Origin: Bacteroidota bacterium
Lineage (GTDB): Bacteria > Bacteroidota > Bacteroidia > B-17B0 > Aurantibacillaceae
DNA: 45,709 nt
Direction of reading: 5' to 3'
Assembly (NCBI GenBank): GCA_030684395.1
Contig: JAUXTT010000033.1
Span: forward strand, 1-45,709
Numbering within the stretch: position 1 is the first letter of the stretch; each line of letters starts with the position of its first letter. Below the pieces are notes generated by a model. The model was given only the letters and a program-made list of their open reading frames with translations, searched no databases and was not told the origin of the DNA. This document shows positions 34,387 to 44,441 of this stretch, one piece after another. The position numbers were made by a program, and so were the translations under genes.

Positions 34387-35640
34387 ATGGGATATTTATT
34401 TACATCCGAATCAGTTAGTGAAGGACATCCGGACAAAGTAGCGGATCAAATTTCAGATGCATTAATCGATAACTTTTTAGCATTCGATCCACAAAGTAAA
34501 GTAGCTTGCGAAACGCTTGTTACAACAGGTCAGGTAATACTTGCCGGTGAAGTTAAATCTAAAGCTTATTTAGATGTTCAGGAAATTGCGCGTGAAGTGA
34601 TCCGTAAAATTGGATACACTAAGTCGGAATATATGTTCGAAGCAAACTCTTGTGGTATTCTTTCTGCTATTCACGAACAATCTCAGGATATTAATCAGGG
34701 TGTAGATCGTAAGAAAAAAGAAGAACAAGGTGCAGGTGATCAAGGGATGATGTTTGGTTACGCAACTAACGAAACGGCTAACTACATGCCTTTAGCTTTA
34801 GATCTTGCTCATGGTATTTTAATTGAACTTGCTGCTTTACGCCGCGAGAACAAACAAATTAAATACCTACGTCCTGATGCAAAATCTCAGGTTACATTAG
34901 AATATGATGATAACAACAAACCGATACGTATCGACGCAATTGTTGTTTCTACTCAGCACGATGATTTTGATTCAGAACCAAAGATGTTGGCTAAGATCAA
35001 AAAGGACATCATTGATATTTTGATTCCACGCGTAAAAAAGAATTACCCTAAATATGCTCATTTGTTCAACAACAAAATTGCATACCATATTAACCCAACA
35101 GGTAAATTTGTTATTGGCGGGCCACACGGAGATACCGGTTTAACAGGTCGTAAAATTATCGTTGATACTTATGGTGGAAAAGGTGCTCACGGTGGTGGTG
35201 CTTTCTCAGGAAAAGATCCAAGTAAAGTAGACCGTTCAGCAGCTTATGCAACCCGTCACATTGCTAAAAATCTAGTAGCGGCCGGAGTTTGTTCAGAAGT
35301 ATTGGTTCAGGTTTCTTATGCTATCGGTGTTGCTAAGCCAATGGGTATTTTTATTGATACTTATGGAACTGCAAAAGTAAAAATGACTGATGGTCAGATT
35401 GCTAAAATAGTAGAGAGCGTATTTGATATGCGCCCTTATTTTATTGAGCAAAGGTTCAAATTACGTACTCCAATGTACAGCGAAACTGCTGCATACGGAC
35501 ACATGGGCCGCAAAAATGAAATAGTTACTAAAACTTTCAAATCGCCTGATGGAAAAACAAAAACTATGAAAGTGGAATTGTTTACATGGGAGAAGTTAGA
35601 CTATGTAGCTAAAGTAAAAGCAGCTTTCAAATTGAAATAA
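34387..35640 (+). CDS. metK: S-adenosylmethionine synthetase MetK
   Basis: A 417-residue enzyme that makes SAM from methionine and ATP. HPDK with H14 ([14 protein letters not shown]) is at the N-terminus; the [12 protein letters not shown] loop, the [20 protein letters not shown] signature and the [19 protein letters not shown] phosphate-binding segment are all intact. Length is normal; a [19 protein letters not shown] stretch is standard. It supplies SAM to enzymes such as the RNA methyltransferase at 7734. A strong terminator follows. The 153-base leader contains repeats but no recognised riboswitch. Confidence 0.98.
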   Translation: MGYLFTSESVSEGHPDKVADQISDALIDNFLAFDPQSKVACETLVTTGQVILAGEVKSKAYLDVQEIAREVIRKIGYTKSEYMFEANSCGILSAIHEQSQDINQGVDRKKKEEQGAGDQGMMFGYATNETANYMPLALDLAHGILIELAALRRENKQIKYLRPDAKSQVTLEYDDNNKPIRIDAIVVSTQHDDFDSEPKMLAKIKKDIIDILIPRVKKNYPKYAHLFNNKIAYHINPTGKFVIGGPHGDTGLTGRKIIVDTYGGKGAHGGGAFSGKDPSKVDRSAAYATRHIAKNLVAAGVCSEVLVQVSYAIGVAKPMGIFIDTYGTAKVKMTDGQIAKIVESVFDMRPYFIEQRFKLRTPMYSETAAYGHMGRKNEIVTKTFKSPDGKTKTMKVELFTWEKLDYVAKVKAAFKLK

Positions 35641-35660
35641 ATAAAGCTCCCATAATAATT

Positions 35661-35700
35661 AAAAACCCCGCCTTCGACTAGTTCACAGGACGGGGTTTTT
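35661..35700 (+). terminator. Intrinsic terminator after metK
   Basis: AAAAACCCCG (35661-35670) pairs perfectly with CGGGGTTTTT (35691-35700) around a 20-base loop, giving a GC-rich stem followed by a T run, 20 bases after the metK stop. Confidence 0.9.
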
Positions 35701-35736
35701 AATTTAAACCGAAACACTAAACCAAAACCGCCAGAG

Positions 35737-38700
35737 ATGAAAAAAATCATACTCCTCCTTTTAATAATCGCCTTTCTTCCAACAGCTCATTCTCAGGACA
35801 ACACTGTACTGTGGAAAATATCTGGAAACGGACTTAGCAAGCCCTCCTACCTATATGGAACTGTCCACCTTTCGGATAAGCGGGTATTTTTCGCTAATGA
35901 TTCTTTACCTTATTTTATTGGAGCATGCAATACATTTGCTAACGAATTACATCCCGATAGCCTTAATGCGTTGATGTTTAACAAAGCAAGCAAAGAAGAT
36001 ACGTCTGATGTTTATAAAAACACTTTTGACCAAAATGATTATGACCTTATTAATCAAAAATTATTAAAAGAGAAAGGAATTAATCTAAGCCAATTAAAAA
36101 GAAAGGATTTGCGTACACTACGCATGTTAATGAATCCTTCAAAGAAACATAAGGATGATTATCCTACTTTCCTCGATGGATATCTAACCGGAATAGCCAA
36201 GAGAAGCGGATGCGACATAATTGGGCTGGAAAGCATCGATAATCATGAAAAAGCCCTTGATATATTTAAGGATGATGACCAATACAAAAAAAATCTGATT
36301 GAATTAAGTAAAGAAAAAAAAACTACAGAAATTTACATTGAAGAATTGATAAAAACATATCAAAAAGGTGATTTGAAATCAATAGAAAATCATTATGCAG
36401 ATTTCTCTTTTGAGTTTTTAGAGAGCCTGCTCTTTTACAGGAACAGGGTTATGACCAGGACGATAGATAGTGTTATTCAAAAACAAACACTTTTTGCCAC
36501 CTGCGGAGCTGCACATCTTGTTGGAGAAAAAGGTATAATTGAGCTATTAAGAAAAAAAGGCTACGTACTTACGCCTATTCTAAGCAAAGGGCGGGAATAT
36601 CTTGATATGAGCAAGTTGCCTGAGAGTTATCGATTTTGGAAAACCACTAACATCCCTAATCTCGGAATAAGCTGCAAATTTCCTGGTATACCTGGAAACA
36701 CAGTAAAATCACTCTTATATTCTGAAATGAAGTTATACAGTGATATTACCAGTGGTTGTACTTATGTACTCTTCCCTGTTTCAGCAGCTATAAATATTGA
36801 TGATAAAGAAAAATTCTTTGCAAAATACAAGGAAATTATGGCAAGCAAATATTTAGAATATGAATTGAAAGAAGAAAAAAAAATTGTAGATAAAGGTCTT
36901 GAAGGAAAGCAGTTTCTATTTAGAAACGATAATTTTTTGGTAAAAACACGACTCTTCATTGAAAACAACATCTTATACGTTGCGGTTGCAAACTATAATG
37001 ACAATAAAATTTGTGAAACCGAAACAGATTATTTCTTCAACAACATTTCTATTTTTAAACCTGTGGAGGAAGAAACCTATCATTACACAAACACAAAGTG
37101 GAACTTTGAAATGGATTTCCCATCTAAACCTGTTGAAAAATCAGGTGCAAATAAAAAAAACGGACCGCGAACAGAAACTCTTTCCCTGAAATCGGTTGAC
37201 AATATTCGGGGCATTTATTACCTGATTGAAGCCAGTGAAGCCGGTCCCGGTCACTATTTTCCTAACGACACTTCTGTTCTGAATAAAGTTGCCTATTCAT
37301 TGAAAAGCATGGAAAAAGCCCTATTTATAAAGGATAGTATTTTCTTTCATGAAGGTAACATGTGTGTTCAGGTTGAAGGTTTTTTTACTGACAGTTCATA
37401 TCTCATAAACACTTCCATCCTAAGGGGATTTAAATATTATAACACAATGGCTGCTATGCCTGTAGCAACATACAGACAACACAGGCATGAAGCTTTTTAT
37501 AACTCCTTCGCCTTTATTCCGTTTAAAGAAGAGCCGTACGAGTACTACACTTGCCCCATTGATTCTACGCTGCTGATAAAATTTCCGGAAAAGCCATATA
37601 TAAATAAAAATGATACTATTGACGAAAAAGAAACTCCTCTGTACAAAGCCTATGATAAGCAAACTGCATATACGTATTATGTTCAAAAAGATCTTGAGGG
37701 AAGTTATTATTATACTCAATCGGACTCAGACAAGTGGGCTACAATAGAGAATGTGCTTGTTGATTATAATGATACACTTTTATCGAGTAAAGGTTTGCAA
37801 TTTGGAAACATTCAGGGGCGAAAATTTGTGATTGGTTCAAAAACAAAATCTAGTGTAGATGTATTTACTATACTCGATTTTGGCACGTATAAGATTAAAG
37901 TTTTAGGATATTTTCCAAAAAACGATAACGAATCGCAAAAAAGTGAAGTCTTTGAAGACATTATATATAAAGGCACCAAAGGACCTGAAATCATAAGTGA
38001 TACAATTGCATTTAGAAAACTAATAAATGACCTCAACTCAAGCGATTCTACCAAGAGAGACGAAAGCAGAAGAACATTATCTTCCTTCAAAATAAAGGAT
38101 AATCTTTTTACCGAATTAACCAATGCTATTGATACATTAAATATTGAAGCTGATAGCCTGGATTATATTGACTACAACACCAGTCTTATTTTAAAATTGC
38201 GTGATTTAGATAGTAAGAAAACGTTCCCATACATTAAAAAGAAATTAAGAGGTGATGAATACGCCAGCACATATGCAACTTTGTTGGCTGATATAAAAAC
38301 AACCGAATCATACGATAATCTCAAGGTAATCTATTCACAAAACATTAATCGTTTAAGCGAGTTTTCTACTTCATTATACAAAATGCAGGATTCTATGGCA
38401 TTATCACTTACTCTTTTTCCTGACATTCTTGAAGCACTGGAAAAAGACACTTCTGAAAATTATGCATTGATAAATTTAGCCAATGCTCTCCTGGACTCAG
38501 GCATTTTAAGTTATGATATTATTCTGCCTTATGAAGCAAAACTAATGAAGATATCATCAGATCAGGCTAAAACAATCACAATTGAGAATGATCTTTACTC
38601 TACCTACTATAATAATAGTATACTGGAGCTATTGGAGCATAACAAAAACAAAAGTGGTTTCCACTCGCACTTAAAAGACCTTAGTAATTCAAAAAACGTG

Positions 38701-39162
38701 TGGGCCGCGTACTCCGGAATGTTTTACCTCGTAAAGGATTCTATACCTATAAATGAAAAGGTGATGAAAAAAATATGTGCTATTCCTTATTTCAGGAATG
38801 TACTATTTGATGACCTTATATCTTTTAACAAACTGAAGCTCTTTCCTTCAAAATACAATAATCAAAAAGCGTTGGCCGAAGGCGACTTGTATCATGTTTT
38901 ATATGATTATGACGAATTGATTCCACTAAGTGTAAAATTTATAAAATCAGTTAATATCGATGAGAGCTATGCTAAAGGAACTTACTTTTTATATGAAGTG
39001 ATATTAACCGGTGAGGAAAAGGGAACGTCGTACTTGTATACAACAGGGCCTTATAATGAAGAAAAAAACGTAAACAATGGGGCTCAAACCGGATATATTG
39101 GCGAATATTTTAAAGACATTGAGGATATTATGTTAAAAGGCTACCTGAGCGGTTCAAACTAA
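35737..39162 (+). CDS. Oversized TraB/GumN-family protein, 1141 residues
   Basis: A signal peptide (MKKIILLLLIIAFLPTAHS) is followed by a TraB/GumN domain (about 20-285) with GTVHLSD (41-47), a conserved glutamate E70, GLES (163-166), RNRVM (235-239) and CGAAHLVGEKG (256-266). This domain is related to Tiki-type metalloproteases, and the two GxxH-like motifs and glutamate are the expected metal or catalytic residues. Ordinary members are about 290 residues; here ~850 more follow. That extension holds two related beta-rich segments opening with aromatic-rich strands and FP(S/E)KP (near 455 and 620), then a mostly helical, possibly HEAT-like C-terminal third. I do not recognise the extension. 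No promoter was seen after the metK terminator. Confidence 0.8.
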   Translation: MKKIILLLLIIAFLPTAHSQDNTVLWKISGNGLSKPSYLYGTVHLSDKRVFFANDSLPYFIGACNTFANELHPDSLNALMFNKASKEDTSDVYKNTFDQNDYDLINQKLLKEKGINLSQLKRKDLRTLRMLMNPSKKHKDDYPTFLDGYLTGIAKRSGCDIIGLESIDNHEKALDIFKDDDQYKKNLIELSKEKKTTEIYIEELIKTYQKGDLKSIENHYADFSFEFLESLLFYRNRVMTRTIDSVIQKQTLFATCGAAHLVGEKGIIELLRKKGYVLTPILSKGREYLDMSKLPESYRFWKTTNIPNLGISCKFPGIPGNTVKSLLYSEMKLYSDITSGCTYVLFPVSAAINIDDKEKFFAKYKEIMASKYLEYELKEEKKIVDKGLEGKQFLFRNDNFLVKTRLFIENNILYVAVANYNDNKICETETDYFFNNISIFKPVEEETYHYTNTKWNFEMDFPSKPVEKSGANKKNGPRTETLSLKSVDNIRGIYYLIEASEAGPGHYFPNDTSVLNKVAYSLKSMEKALFIKDSIFFHEGNMCVQVEGFFTDSSYLINTSILRGFKYYNTMAAMPVATYRQHRHEAFYNSFAFIPFKEEPYEYYTCPIDSTLLIKFPEKPYINKNDTIDEKETPLYKAYDKQTAYTYYVQKDLEGSYYYTQSDSDKWATIENVLVDYNDTLLSSKGLQFGNIQGRKFVIGSKTKSSVDVFTILDFGTYKIKVLGYFPKNDNESQKSEVFEDIIYKGTKGPEIISDTIAFRKLINDLNSSDSTKRDESRRTLSSFKIKDNLFTELTNAIDTLNIEADSLDYIDYNTSLILKLRDLDSKKTFPYIKKKLRGDEYASTYATLLADIKTTESYDNLKVIYSQNINRLSEFSTSLYKMQDSMALSLTLFPDILEALEKDTSENYALINLANALLDSGILSYDIILPYEAKLMKISSDQAKTITIENDLYSTYYNNSILELLEHNKNKSGFHSHLKDLSNSKNVWAAYSGMFYLVKDSIPINEKVMKKICAIPYFRNVLFDDLISFNKLKLFPSKYNNQKALAEGDLYHVLYDYDELIPLSVKFIKSVNIDESYAKGTYFLYEVILTGEEKGTSYLYTTGPYNEEKNVNNGAQTGYIGEYFKDIEDIMLKGYLSGSN

Positions 39163-39229
39163 CGTGCTTCCTAACATCCCAACGTTTATAACTCTGCTAT
39201 TTTCAAACAAATAGCACTCGTGGACGGCT

Positions 39230-39237
39230 TATCTTTG
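39230..39237 (+). promoter_or_regulatory. -7 box for ftsK
   Basis: TATCTTTG, an exact TAnnTTTG match, lies 22 bases before the ATG at 39260, which supports that start over the upstream TTG at 39248. No TTG is at the -33 position. Confidence 0.5.
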
Positions 39238-39259
39238 TGAGGATAAGTTGGAATATAAA

Positions 39260-41872
39260 ATGTCGGAACCGAAGCGAAATAAACTTAAGATACCTGAATC
39301 CCCTTCCCCTCAAACAGAAGTGGAAGAACCCGTTATTGTTGAGAAAGTAAAAACTAAAAAAACAACTGCAGAAAAAGTTACACGTCCGGCAAATGGAAAA
39401 GAGAAGTCTGTTGCACCTACAAAGCCTAAAGTTTCATTAAAAGAGCGTTTTGCCAAATTCCTTTCCTTTTACAATAATGAACGCACTCAAAAGGTATTAG
39501 GTTTATTGTTGATCCTGGGAGGTGTGTATTTAGCGATCGCATTTGCATCTTTTGTGTTTACCTGGAAAGAAGATCAGGACAAGGTTTTGGGTCCTGCATC
39601 TCAATTTTTCTCAAACGAGACCAAAGTTCAAAACTGGCTAGGGAAAGTAGGAGCATTGATTTCTCACTTATTTATGTTCAAATGGTTTGGCATGAGCTCG
39701 TTTTTGCTTGTGCCTGTTTTATTTGTTGCAGGTTTAAAACGATTGATTTCAAAAGACTTTACTTTTTTTAAAAAGGTAAATTACTCTATACTTTTCTTTT
39801 TATTTTTCACTCCGGTTGCTTTAGGTTTTTTCTTTACCGATCATTTTTTATTCATGGGCGGAGGTTTGGGATATGTGATCAACCAAAAACTCTCTGCCAT
39901 CATTGGTTCTGCCGGAACAATTGCCCTGCTTGCTGTTACTCTATTAGGTTATTTAGTGATTGCTTTCAACTTTTCTTTTGAAAGAAAAAAAATAACTGAA
40001 GAAGATCCCGATAGCTATCGGGAGGAAGAAGAAAATATAGTTCAAAATGAAACAATTACTGTTCCAAACAAATTAAAAGTTACTGAAGACAGATCTGAAC
40101 CGGAATTAACACCTGAAGAAGAAGAGGAGTTAATGAATATTGAATTAGTAACCCCTTCTACAAACTCAGAGCCAGTTGAAAGAGAAGAAGAACAAATTGA
40201 AGAGGAAACAAATGAAATTCCTCTTGAGATAGAGCCTGCTTCAATAGAAAAAAAAACGGGTGAAATTGACTTCGTTGTAGAAGCTCCGAAAAAAGAAGAA
40301 GTTTTTGAAGAAAATGAACCGGAAGAAAAAGCAAAACATTTAGTAGAACAGTTCGGAGAGTTTGATCCAACACTTGATCTCGGTTCTTATCAGTTTCCAA
40401 CATTAGATCTACTTCAAAATTTTGGACATGTTGAAACAAAGGTCAATCAGGAAGAATTAAACGGAAACAAGAACCGTATCATTGATACCCTGAAAAATTA
40501 CGGAATTGAAATTGCGAGTATTAAAGCAACTGTTGGTCCTACCGTTACTCTTTACGAAATAGTTCCTGCTGCAGGTGTTCGTATCTCTAAGATCAAAAAC
40601 TTAGAGGATGATATTGCATTAAGTCTTTCTGCATTAGGAATTCGTATCATTGCTCCTATTCCCGGAAAAGGAACTATTGGTATTGAAGTTCCTAATCAAA
40701 CTCCGGAGATGGTGCCGATGCGTAATGTAATTGGATCCGAAAAATTTCAGAACTCAACCTTTGATCTTCCGATCGCATTAGGCAAAACAATTAATAACGA
40801 AACTTTTGTTGTTGATCTCGCCAAAATGCCTCACTTATTAATGGCTGGTGCAACAGGCCAAGGGAAATCAGTAGGTTTGAATGCTGTACTTGTTTCTTTG
40901 CTTTATAAAAAACATCCTGCACAAATTAAATTTGTACTGGTTGATCCAAAAAAAGTAGAGCTTACCTTATTCAATAAAATAGAAAGACATTTTCTTGCAA
41001 AGCTTCCCAATTCCGAAGATGCTATTATTACAGACAATACCAAAGTAATTCACACATTAAATTCATTGTGTATTGAAATGGACAACCGTTATGCTTTGTT
41101 ACAAGACGCACAGGTAAGAAATATAAAAGAATACAATACAAAATTTGTTGCACGTAAATTAAATCCGAACGAAGGTCATAAATATCTTCCATACATTGTT
41201 TTAGTAGTTGATGAGTTTGCCGATCTGATCATGACAGCCGGTAAAGAAGTAGAAACACCAATTGCACGTTTGGCTCAGTTGGCGCGTGCCATCGGAATCC
41301 ATTTAATTTTGGCTACCCAACGTCCTTCTGTAAACATTATCACCGGTTCTATTAAAGCGAATTTCCCTGCTCGTATTGCTTTCAGAGTGACTTCTAAAAT
41401 CGACTCAAGAACTATTTTAGATTCAGGTGGAGCAGAACAATTGATTGGACGTGGAGATATGTTACTTTCTACAGGTAATGATCTTATTCGTATTCAGTGT
41501 GCTTTTGTAGATACGCCAGAAGTAGAAAAAATAACTGACTTTATTGGCAGACAACGTGCTTACCCAAGCGCATTTATGTTGCCTGAGTACGTTGGCGAAG
41601 ATGGTGATACAGGAAAAGACGATGTTGATCTTTCTGAAAGAGATAAAATGTTTGATGATGCTGCCCGAATTATTGTTCAACACCAACAAGGCTCAGCTTC
41701 CTTACTCCAACGTAAATTGAAACTGGGTTACAATAGAGCAGGAAGAATAGTTGATCAATTGGAAGCGGCTGGTATCATTGGTCCTTTCGAAGGCTCCAAA
41801 GCGCGTGAAGTATTGATTAAAGATGCAGTGAGGTTGGATGAGATCCTTAAGAATTTAAAGGAGAATCATTGA
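39260..41872 (+). CDS. ftsK: DNA translocase FtsK
   Basis: The ATG at 39260 gives 870 residues. FtsK is the septal DNA pump that clears chromosomes before division. A basic N-terminal tail (about 1-70) precedes four membrane spans (about 75-235). A glutamate-rich linker runs to about 370. The motor follows with Walker A GATGQGKSVGLNAVL and Walker B YIVLVVDEFADLIM, and the C-terminal winged-helix gamma domain (ARIIVQHQQGSASLLQRKL ... GRIVDQLEAAGIIGP) that reads KOPS sites. The linker contains an 18-base perfect palindrome at 40006-40023. The next gene starts 5 bases after the stop. Confidence 0.97.
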   Translation: MSEPKRNKLKIPESPSPQTEVEEPVIVEKVKTKKTTAEKVTRPANGKEKSVAPTKPKVSLKERFAKFLSFYNNERTQKVLGLLLILGGVYLAIAFASFVFTWKEDQDKVLGPASQFFSNETKVQNWLGKVGALISHLFMFKWFGMSSFLLVPVLFVAGLKRLISKDFTFFKKVNYSILFFLFFTPVALGFFFTDHFLFMGGGLGYVINQKLSAIIGSAGTIALLAVTLLGYLVIAFNFSFERKKITEEDPDSYREEEENIVQNETITVPNKLKVTEDRSEPELTPEEEEELMNIELVTPSTNSEPVEREEEQIEEETNEIPLEIEPASIEKKTGEIDFVVEAPKKEEVFEENEPEEKAKHLVEQFGEFDPTLDLGSYQFPTLDLLQNFGHVETKVNQEELNGNKNRIIDTLKNYGIEIASIKATVGPTVTLYEIVPAAGVRISKIKNLEDDIALSLSALGIRIIAPIPGKGTIGIEVPNQTPEMVPMRNVIGSEKFQNSTFDLPIALGKTINNETFVVDLAKMPHLLMAGATGQGKSVGLNAVLVSLLYKKHPAQIKFVLVDPKKVELTLFNKIERHFLAKLPNSEDAIITDNTKVIHTLNSLCIEMDNRYALLQDAQVRNIKEYNTKFVARKLNPNEGHKYLPYIVLVVDEFADLIMTAGKEVETPIARLAQLARAIGIHLILATQRPSVNIITGSIKANFPARIAFRVTSKIDSRTILDSGGAEQLIGRGDMLLSTGNDLIRIQCAFVDTPEVEKITDFIGRQRAYPSAFMLPEYVGEDGDTGKDDVDLSERDKMFDDAARIIVQHQQGSASLLQRKLKLGYNRAGRIVDQLEAAGIIGPFEGSKAREVLIKDAVRLDEILKNLKENH
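40006..40023. repeat. Perfect 18-bp palindrome inside ftsK
   Basis: TCCCGATAGCTATCGGGA is perfectly self-complementary and is translated in frame as part of D-P-D-S-Y-R-E in the flexible acidic linker, just after the last membrane span. A one-mismatch copy is at 5310-5327. A repeat that inserted where sequence is unconstrained would look like this. Confidence 0.7.
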
Positions 41873-41877
41873 TATTT

Positions 41878-42378
41878 ATGATCCGATTTAAGCAAGGTTT
41901 TTTCTTCCCTTTCACTATGCGCATCTTTTGCGGAATTCTTATTCTTGTTTCTTTTGGTATTCTTATTCAAATTCCGGTTTTTGGTTTTATTCTGATTTGT
42001 ATTTTCGGGTTGGCCTTTGGAATTGTAAAGGGAATTGAGTTTGACACTCAGCGAGCTATCTTCAGACCTTACGTTGCTATATATGGAATGAAAACGGGCA
42101 AGTGGTTACCACTACAAGATTACCCCTTTATCTGCCTGCTTCGCAGGAACTATACTATGAAAACTGGATTAAAAGGTGCAAGCATAAATAGCAATTTTTC
42201 AACCGCAGAAGTAATCCTGACAGATACCCAACACAGAAAAAAAATATTTATCCTAGAGATGCCATCAGAAGAAGCGGGAGTAAAAGAAGCTGAACGAATT
42301 GCTCAATTACTGGGGAAAGATTTTGTTCCCTATGCTCCTAAAAGGCACCCTAATAATCCAAGAAGAAAAAAGCTTTAA
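41878..42378 (+). CDS. Small membrane protein of unknown function downstream of ftsK
   Basis: The ATG at 41878 gives 166 residues (a TTG at 41869 overlapping the ftsK stop is possible but less likely). Two closely spaced hydrophobic helices (about 15-55: FCGILILVSFGILIQIPVFGFILICIF) form a hairpin, followed by a soluble part with RPYVAIYGMKTGKWLPLQ, a predicted beta-rich PH-like or DUF-type fold, and a basic tail ending RHPNNPRRKKL. I do not recognise the family. It is 5 bases after ftsK and so probably translated from the same transcript. Confidence 0.75.
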   Translation: MIRFKQGFFFPFTMRIFCGILILVSFGILIQIPVFGFILICIFGLAFGIVKGIEFDTQRAIFRPYVAIYGMKTGKWLPLQDYPFICLLRRNYTMKTGLKGASINSNFSTAEVILTDTQHRKKIFILEMPSEEAGVKEAERIAQLLGKDFVPYAPKRHPNNPRRKKL

Positions 42379-42417
42379 GTAAAAATTATTCCAATTTCTT
42401 TCCCTATTTTTAGATTT

Positions 42418-42425
42418 TATCTTTG
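42418..42425 (+). promoter_or_regulatory. -7 box for the third SpoIIE gene
   Basis: TATCTTTG, an exact TAnnTTTG match, ends 7 bases before the ATG at 42433. With normal spacing the RNA would begin at or within a few bases of the start codon. Confidence 0.5.
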
Positions 42426-42432
42426 GACTTAG

Positions 42433-44328
42433 ATGAGGAAATTCCTGTTTATATTTTTGCATTTCGTTTGGGTACTTACTACTCAAGGGCAGACCGTTTC
42501 TATGAATTGCAAGCAGTATCTTACAATAGCTGACTCTATTTACGCTTCCAATCCTGATTCCTCTTTTACACTAAGTTGCCTTGCCGAAAAATGCGGACTA
42601 GAAAAAAAAGACTCGTTAATAATAGCCAAATCCTATACGAACAAGTCGAAGTACTTTCTTCTTAAATCAATGTTGGAAGAAGCCGGCATTGAGCTTAACA
42701 AAGCGTATAATTTATACAGTATCAAAAAAGATACATTAGGACTCGCTTATGTTCTTAAATTAAGGTCAATACTTCTTGAAAGAGTTGATAATCATGAAGA
42801 ATCTCTAAGGCTTCTCGAACAGAGTTATGGCCTTTATAAAAGGTCGAAAAACTATAAAAACATGTATAGCGTCTTACTCAACCTTTCCAGTCGCTACACA
42901 TTGACCAATATGCTTGACAAAGCCAAACGCTGCTTCGAAGAACTGGACAGCCTGAAAGAGTACCAGGGAACAACGAACATTTATTATTACAATCAGAACA
43001 AAGGTATCTTTGAAGTTCGTCTCAAAAATTATAAAGTCGCGGAAGAATATTTAACTATAGCCTGGAAATTTGCACACGAAAAAAAGATGATAGATAGTGA
43101 AGCTACCATATTAACTTATCTGGGGCAAAATAGTCGCTTAAGTGGGGATCTAAAACAAGCTGAAGAATATCTTTTAAGTAGCGAAAAGATTGGTAAAGAA
43201 AACGCACTTGATCATGAATTACTGGAAGCTTATGATGAGATCATTATGCTTTATAATGATGCTAAAGATTTCAAAAAAGCTTTTGATTACCAAAAATTAA
43301 AAGAAGAATTATCAAAAAAGCTAATGAATCTTGAACGTGTAAATAAAATTGCAGCTCTCGAAAAAAAACTGGCGCTTAGCGAAAAGCAAAAAGAAGTAGA
43401 TCTGGAAAAAGTCCATACCGAAGAAGAGCAAAATAAGTCGAAGCGATTGATTGCAGGTATGATTGGAACCGGAATCATTGCCCTCTTATTAGTGTTCCTT
43501 TTTATCAGAACCAGAAAGTTGAAAAACAAGATCCATGAAAAAAGTGTGATCGTGGAAGAAAAACAAAGAGAAATTTTAGATAGTATTCATTATGCCAAAA
43601 GAATCCAACGAGCCTTACTTACTCCTGAAACATATATAAAAAAATACCTCAACGATTTTTTCATTTTGTACAAGCCAAAAGATATTGTGAGTGGAGATTT
43701 TTACTGGTCAGTTTATTACGAAAATAAATTTTATCTGGCTGTTGCAGACTGCACAGGTCACGGCGTTCCCGGTGCTTTTATGAGTATGATTGGGATCAAT
43801 TTACTAAATGAAATAATAATAGAACGAAGGTGCAGTAATCCGGGCTTGATACTCGATATTATGCGCGAGGAAGTAATAAGAAATTTGAATGCGGAAGGAG
43901 CTGAAGAAGAGTCGAGAGATGGAATGGATATAGTATTATTTAAGATCGATCTTCAAACAAAACAAATCGAATTTGCCGGGGCAAACAACTCATTATATGT
44001 ATTGCACTCAAACAACAATGAACTAAAAGAATATAAAGGGAATAAAATGCCTGTTGGAAAACACATGGATCATATTGATTCATTTGATAGACATAACCTG
44101 CAATTAACATCAGGCGATATATTATATTTATTTACTGATGGTTATCCCGATCAGTTTGGCGGACCCAAAGGAAAAAAATTCAAGTATAAACAATTGGAAG
44201 AACTGCTTCATAAAAATGCTCACCTGCCAATGAACATGCAAAGAGAAACACTTAACCTTGCTTTTGAAGAATGGAGAACGGATTATGAGCAGGTCGATGA
44301 CGTTTGCATTATAGGTATTCGCTTATAG
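42433..44328 (+). CDS. TPR sensor protein with SpoIIE-type PP2C phosphatase output (third copy)
   Basis: A 631-residue protein with the architecture of the gene at 883: signal peptide (MRKFLFIFLHFVWVLTTQGQ), TPR-like helices (about 40-290), coiled coil, one transmembrane helix near 338-358 (LIAGMIGTGIIALLLVFLFI), second coiled coil with a DSIHYAKRIQRALL linker, and a SpoIIE/PP2C domain (about 395-631). Metal-site motifs SGDFYW, VADCTGHGVPGAFMS, RDGMDIVL, FTDGYPDQFGG and EQVDDVCIIG are intact. It lacks the TRELVLETFSK stretch shared by the other two copies, so it is the more distant paralogue. The -7 box is so close that the mRNA may be nearly leaderless. Confidence 0.9.
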   Translation: MRKFLFIFLHFVWVLTTQGQTVSMNCKQYLTIADSIYASNPDSSFTLSCLAEKCGLEKKDSLIIAKSYTNKSKYFLLKSMLEEAGIELNKAYNLYSIKKDTLGLAYVLKLRSILLERVDNHEESLRLLEQSYGLYKRSKNYKNMYSVLLNLSSRYTLTNMLDKAKRCFEELDSLKEYQGTTNIYYYNQNKGIFEVRLKNYKVAEEYLTIAWKFAHEKKMIDSEATILTYLGQNSRLSGDLKQAEEYLLSSEKIGKENALDHELLEAYDEIIMLYNDAKDFKKAFDYQKLKEELSKKLMNLERVNKIAALEKKLALSEKQKEVDLEKVHTEEEQNKSKRLIAGMIGTGIIALLLVFLFIRTRKLKNKIHEKSVIVEEKQREILDSIHYAKRIQRALLTPETYIKKYLNDFFILYKPKDIVSGDFYWSVYYENKFYLAVADCTGHGVPGAFMSMIGINLLNEIIIERRCSNPGLILDIMREEVIRNLNAEGAEEESRDGMDIVLFKIDLQTKQIEFAGANNSLYVLHSNNNELKEYKGNKMPVGKHMDHIDSFDRHNLQLTSGDILYLFTDGYPDQFGGPKGKKFKYKQLEELLHKNAHLPMNMQRETLNLAFEEWRTDYEQVDDVCIIGIRL

Positions 44329-44441
44329 TCATATAAACAAAAAGCCCAAATTTCTTCGAGGCTTTGTGGACTTCACAGACAAAATCTCGAACCAGTTACT
44401 AAAAGACATTGAAGTGCTTTCTGAATTAAAACGATATATTT

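Noticed and set aside
44335-44380. Terminator after the third SpoIIE gene
   Set aside because: AAAGCC/GGCTTT and TGTG/CACA pairs are short and are not followed by a T tract, so I do not call it.
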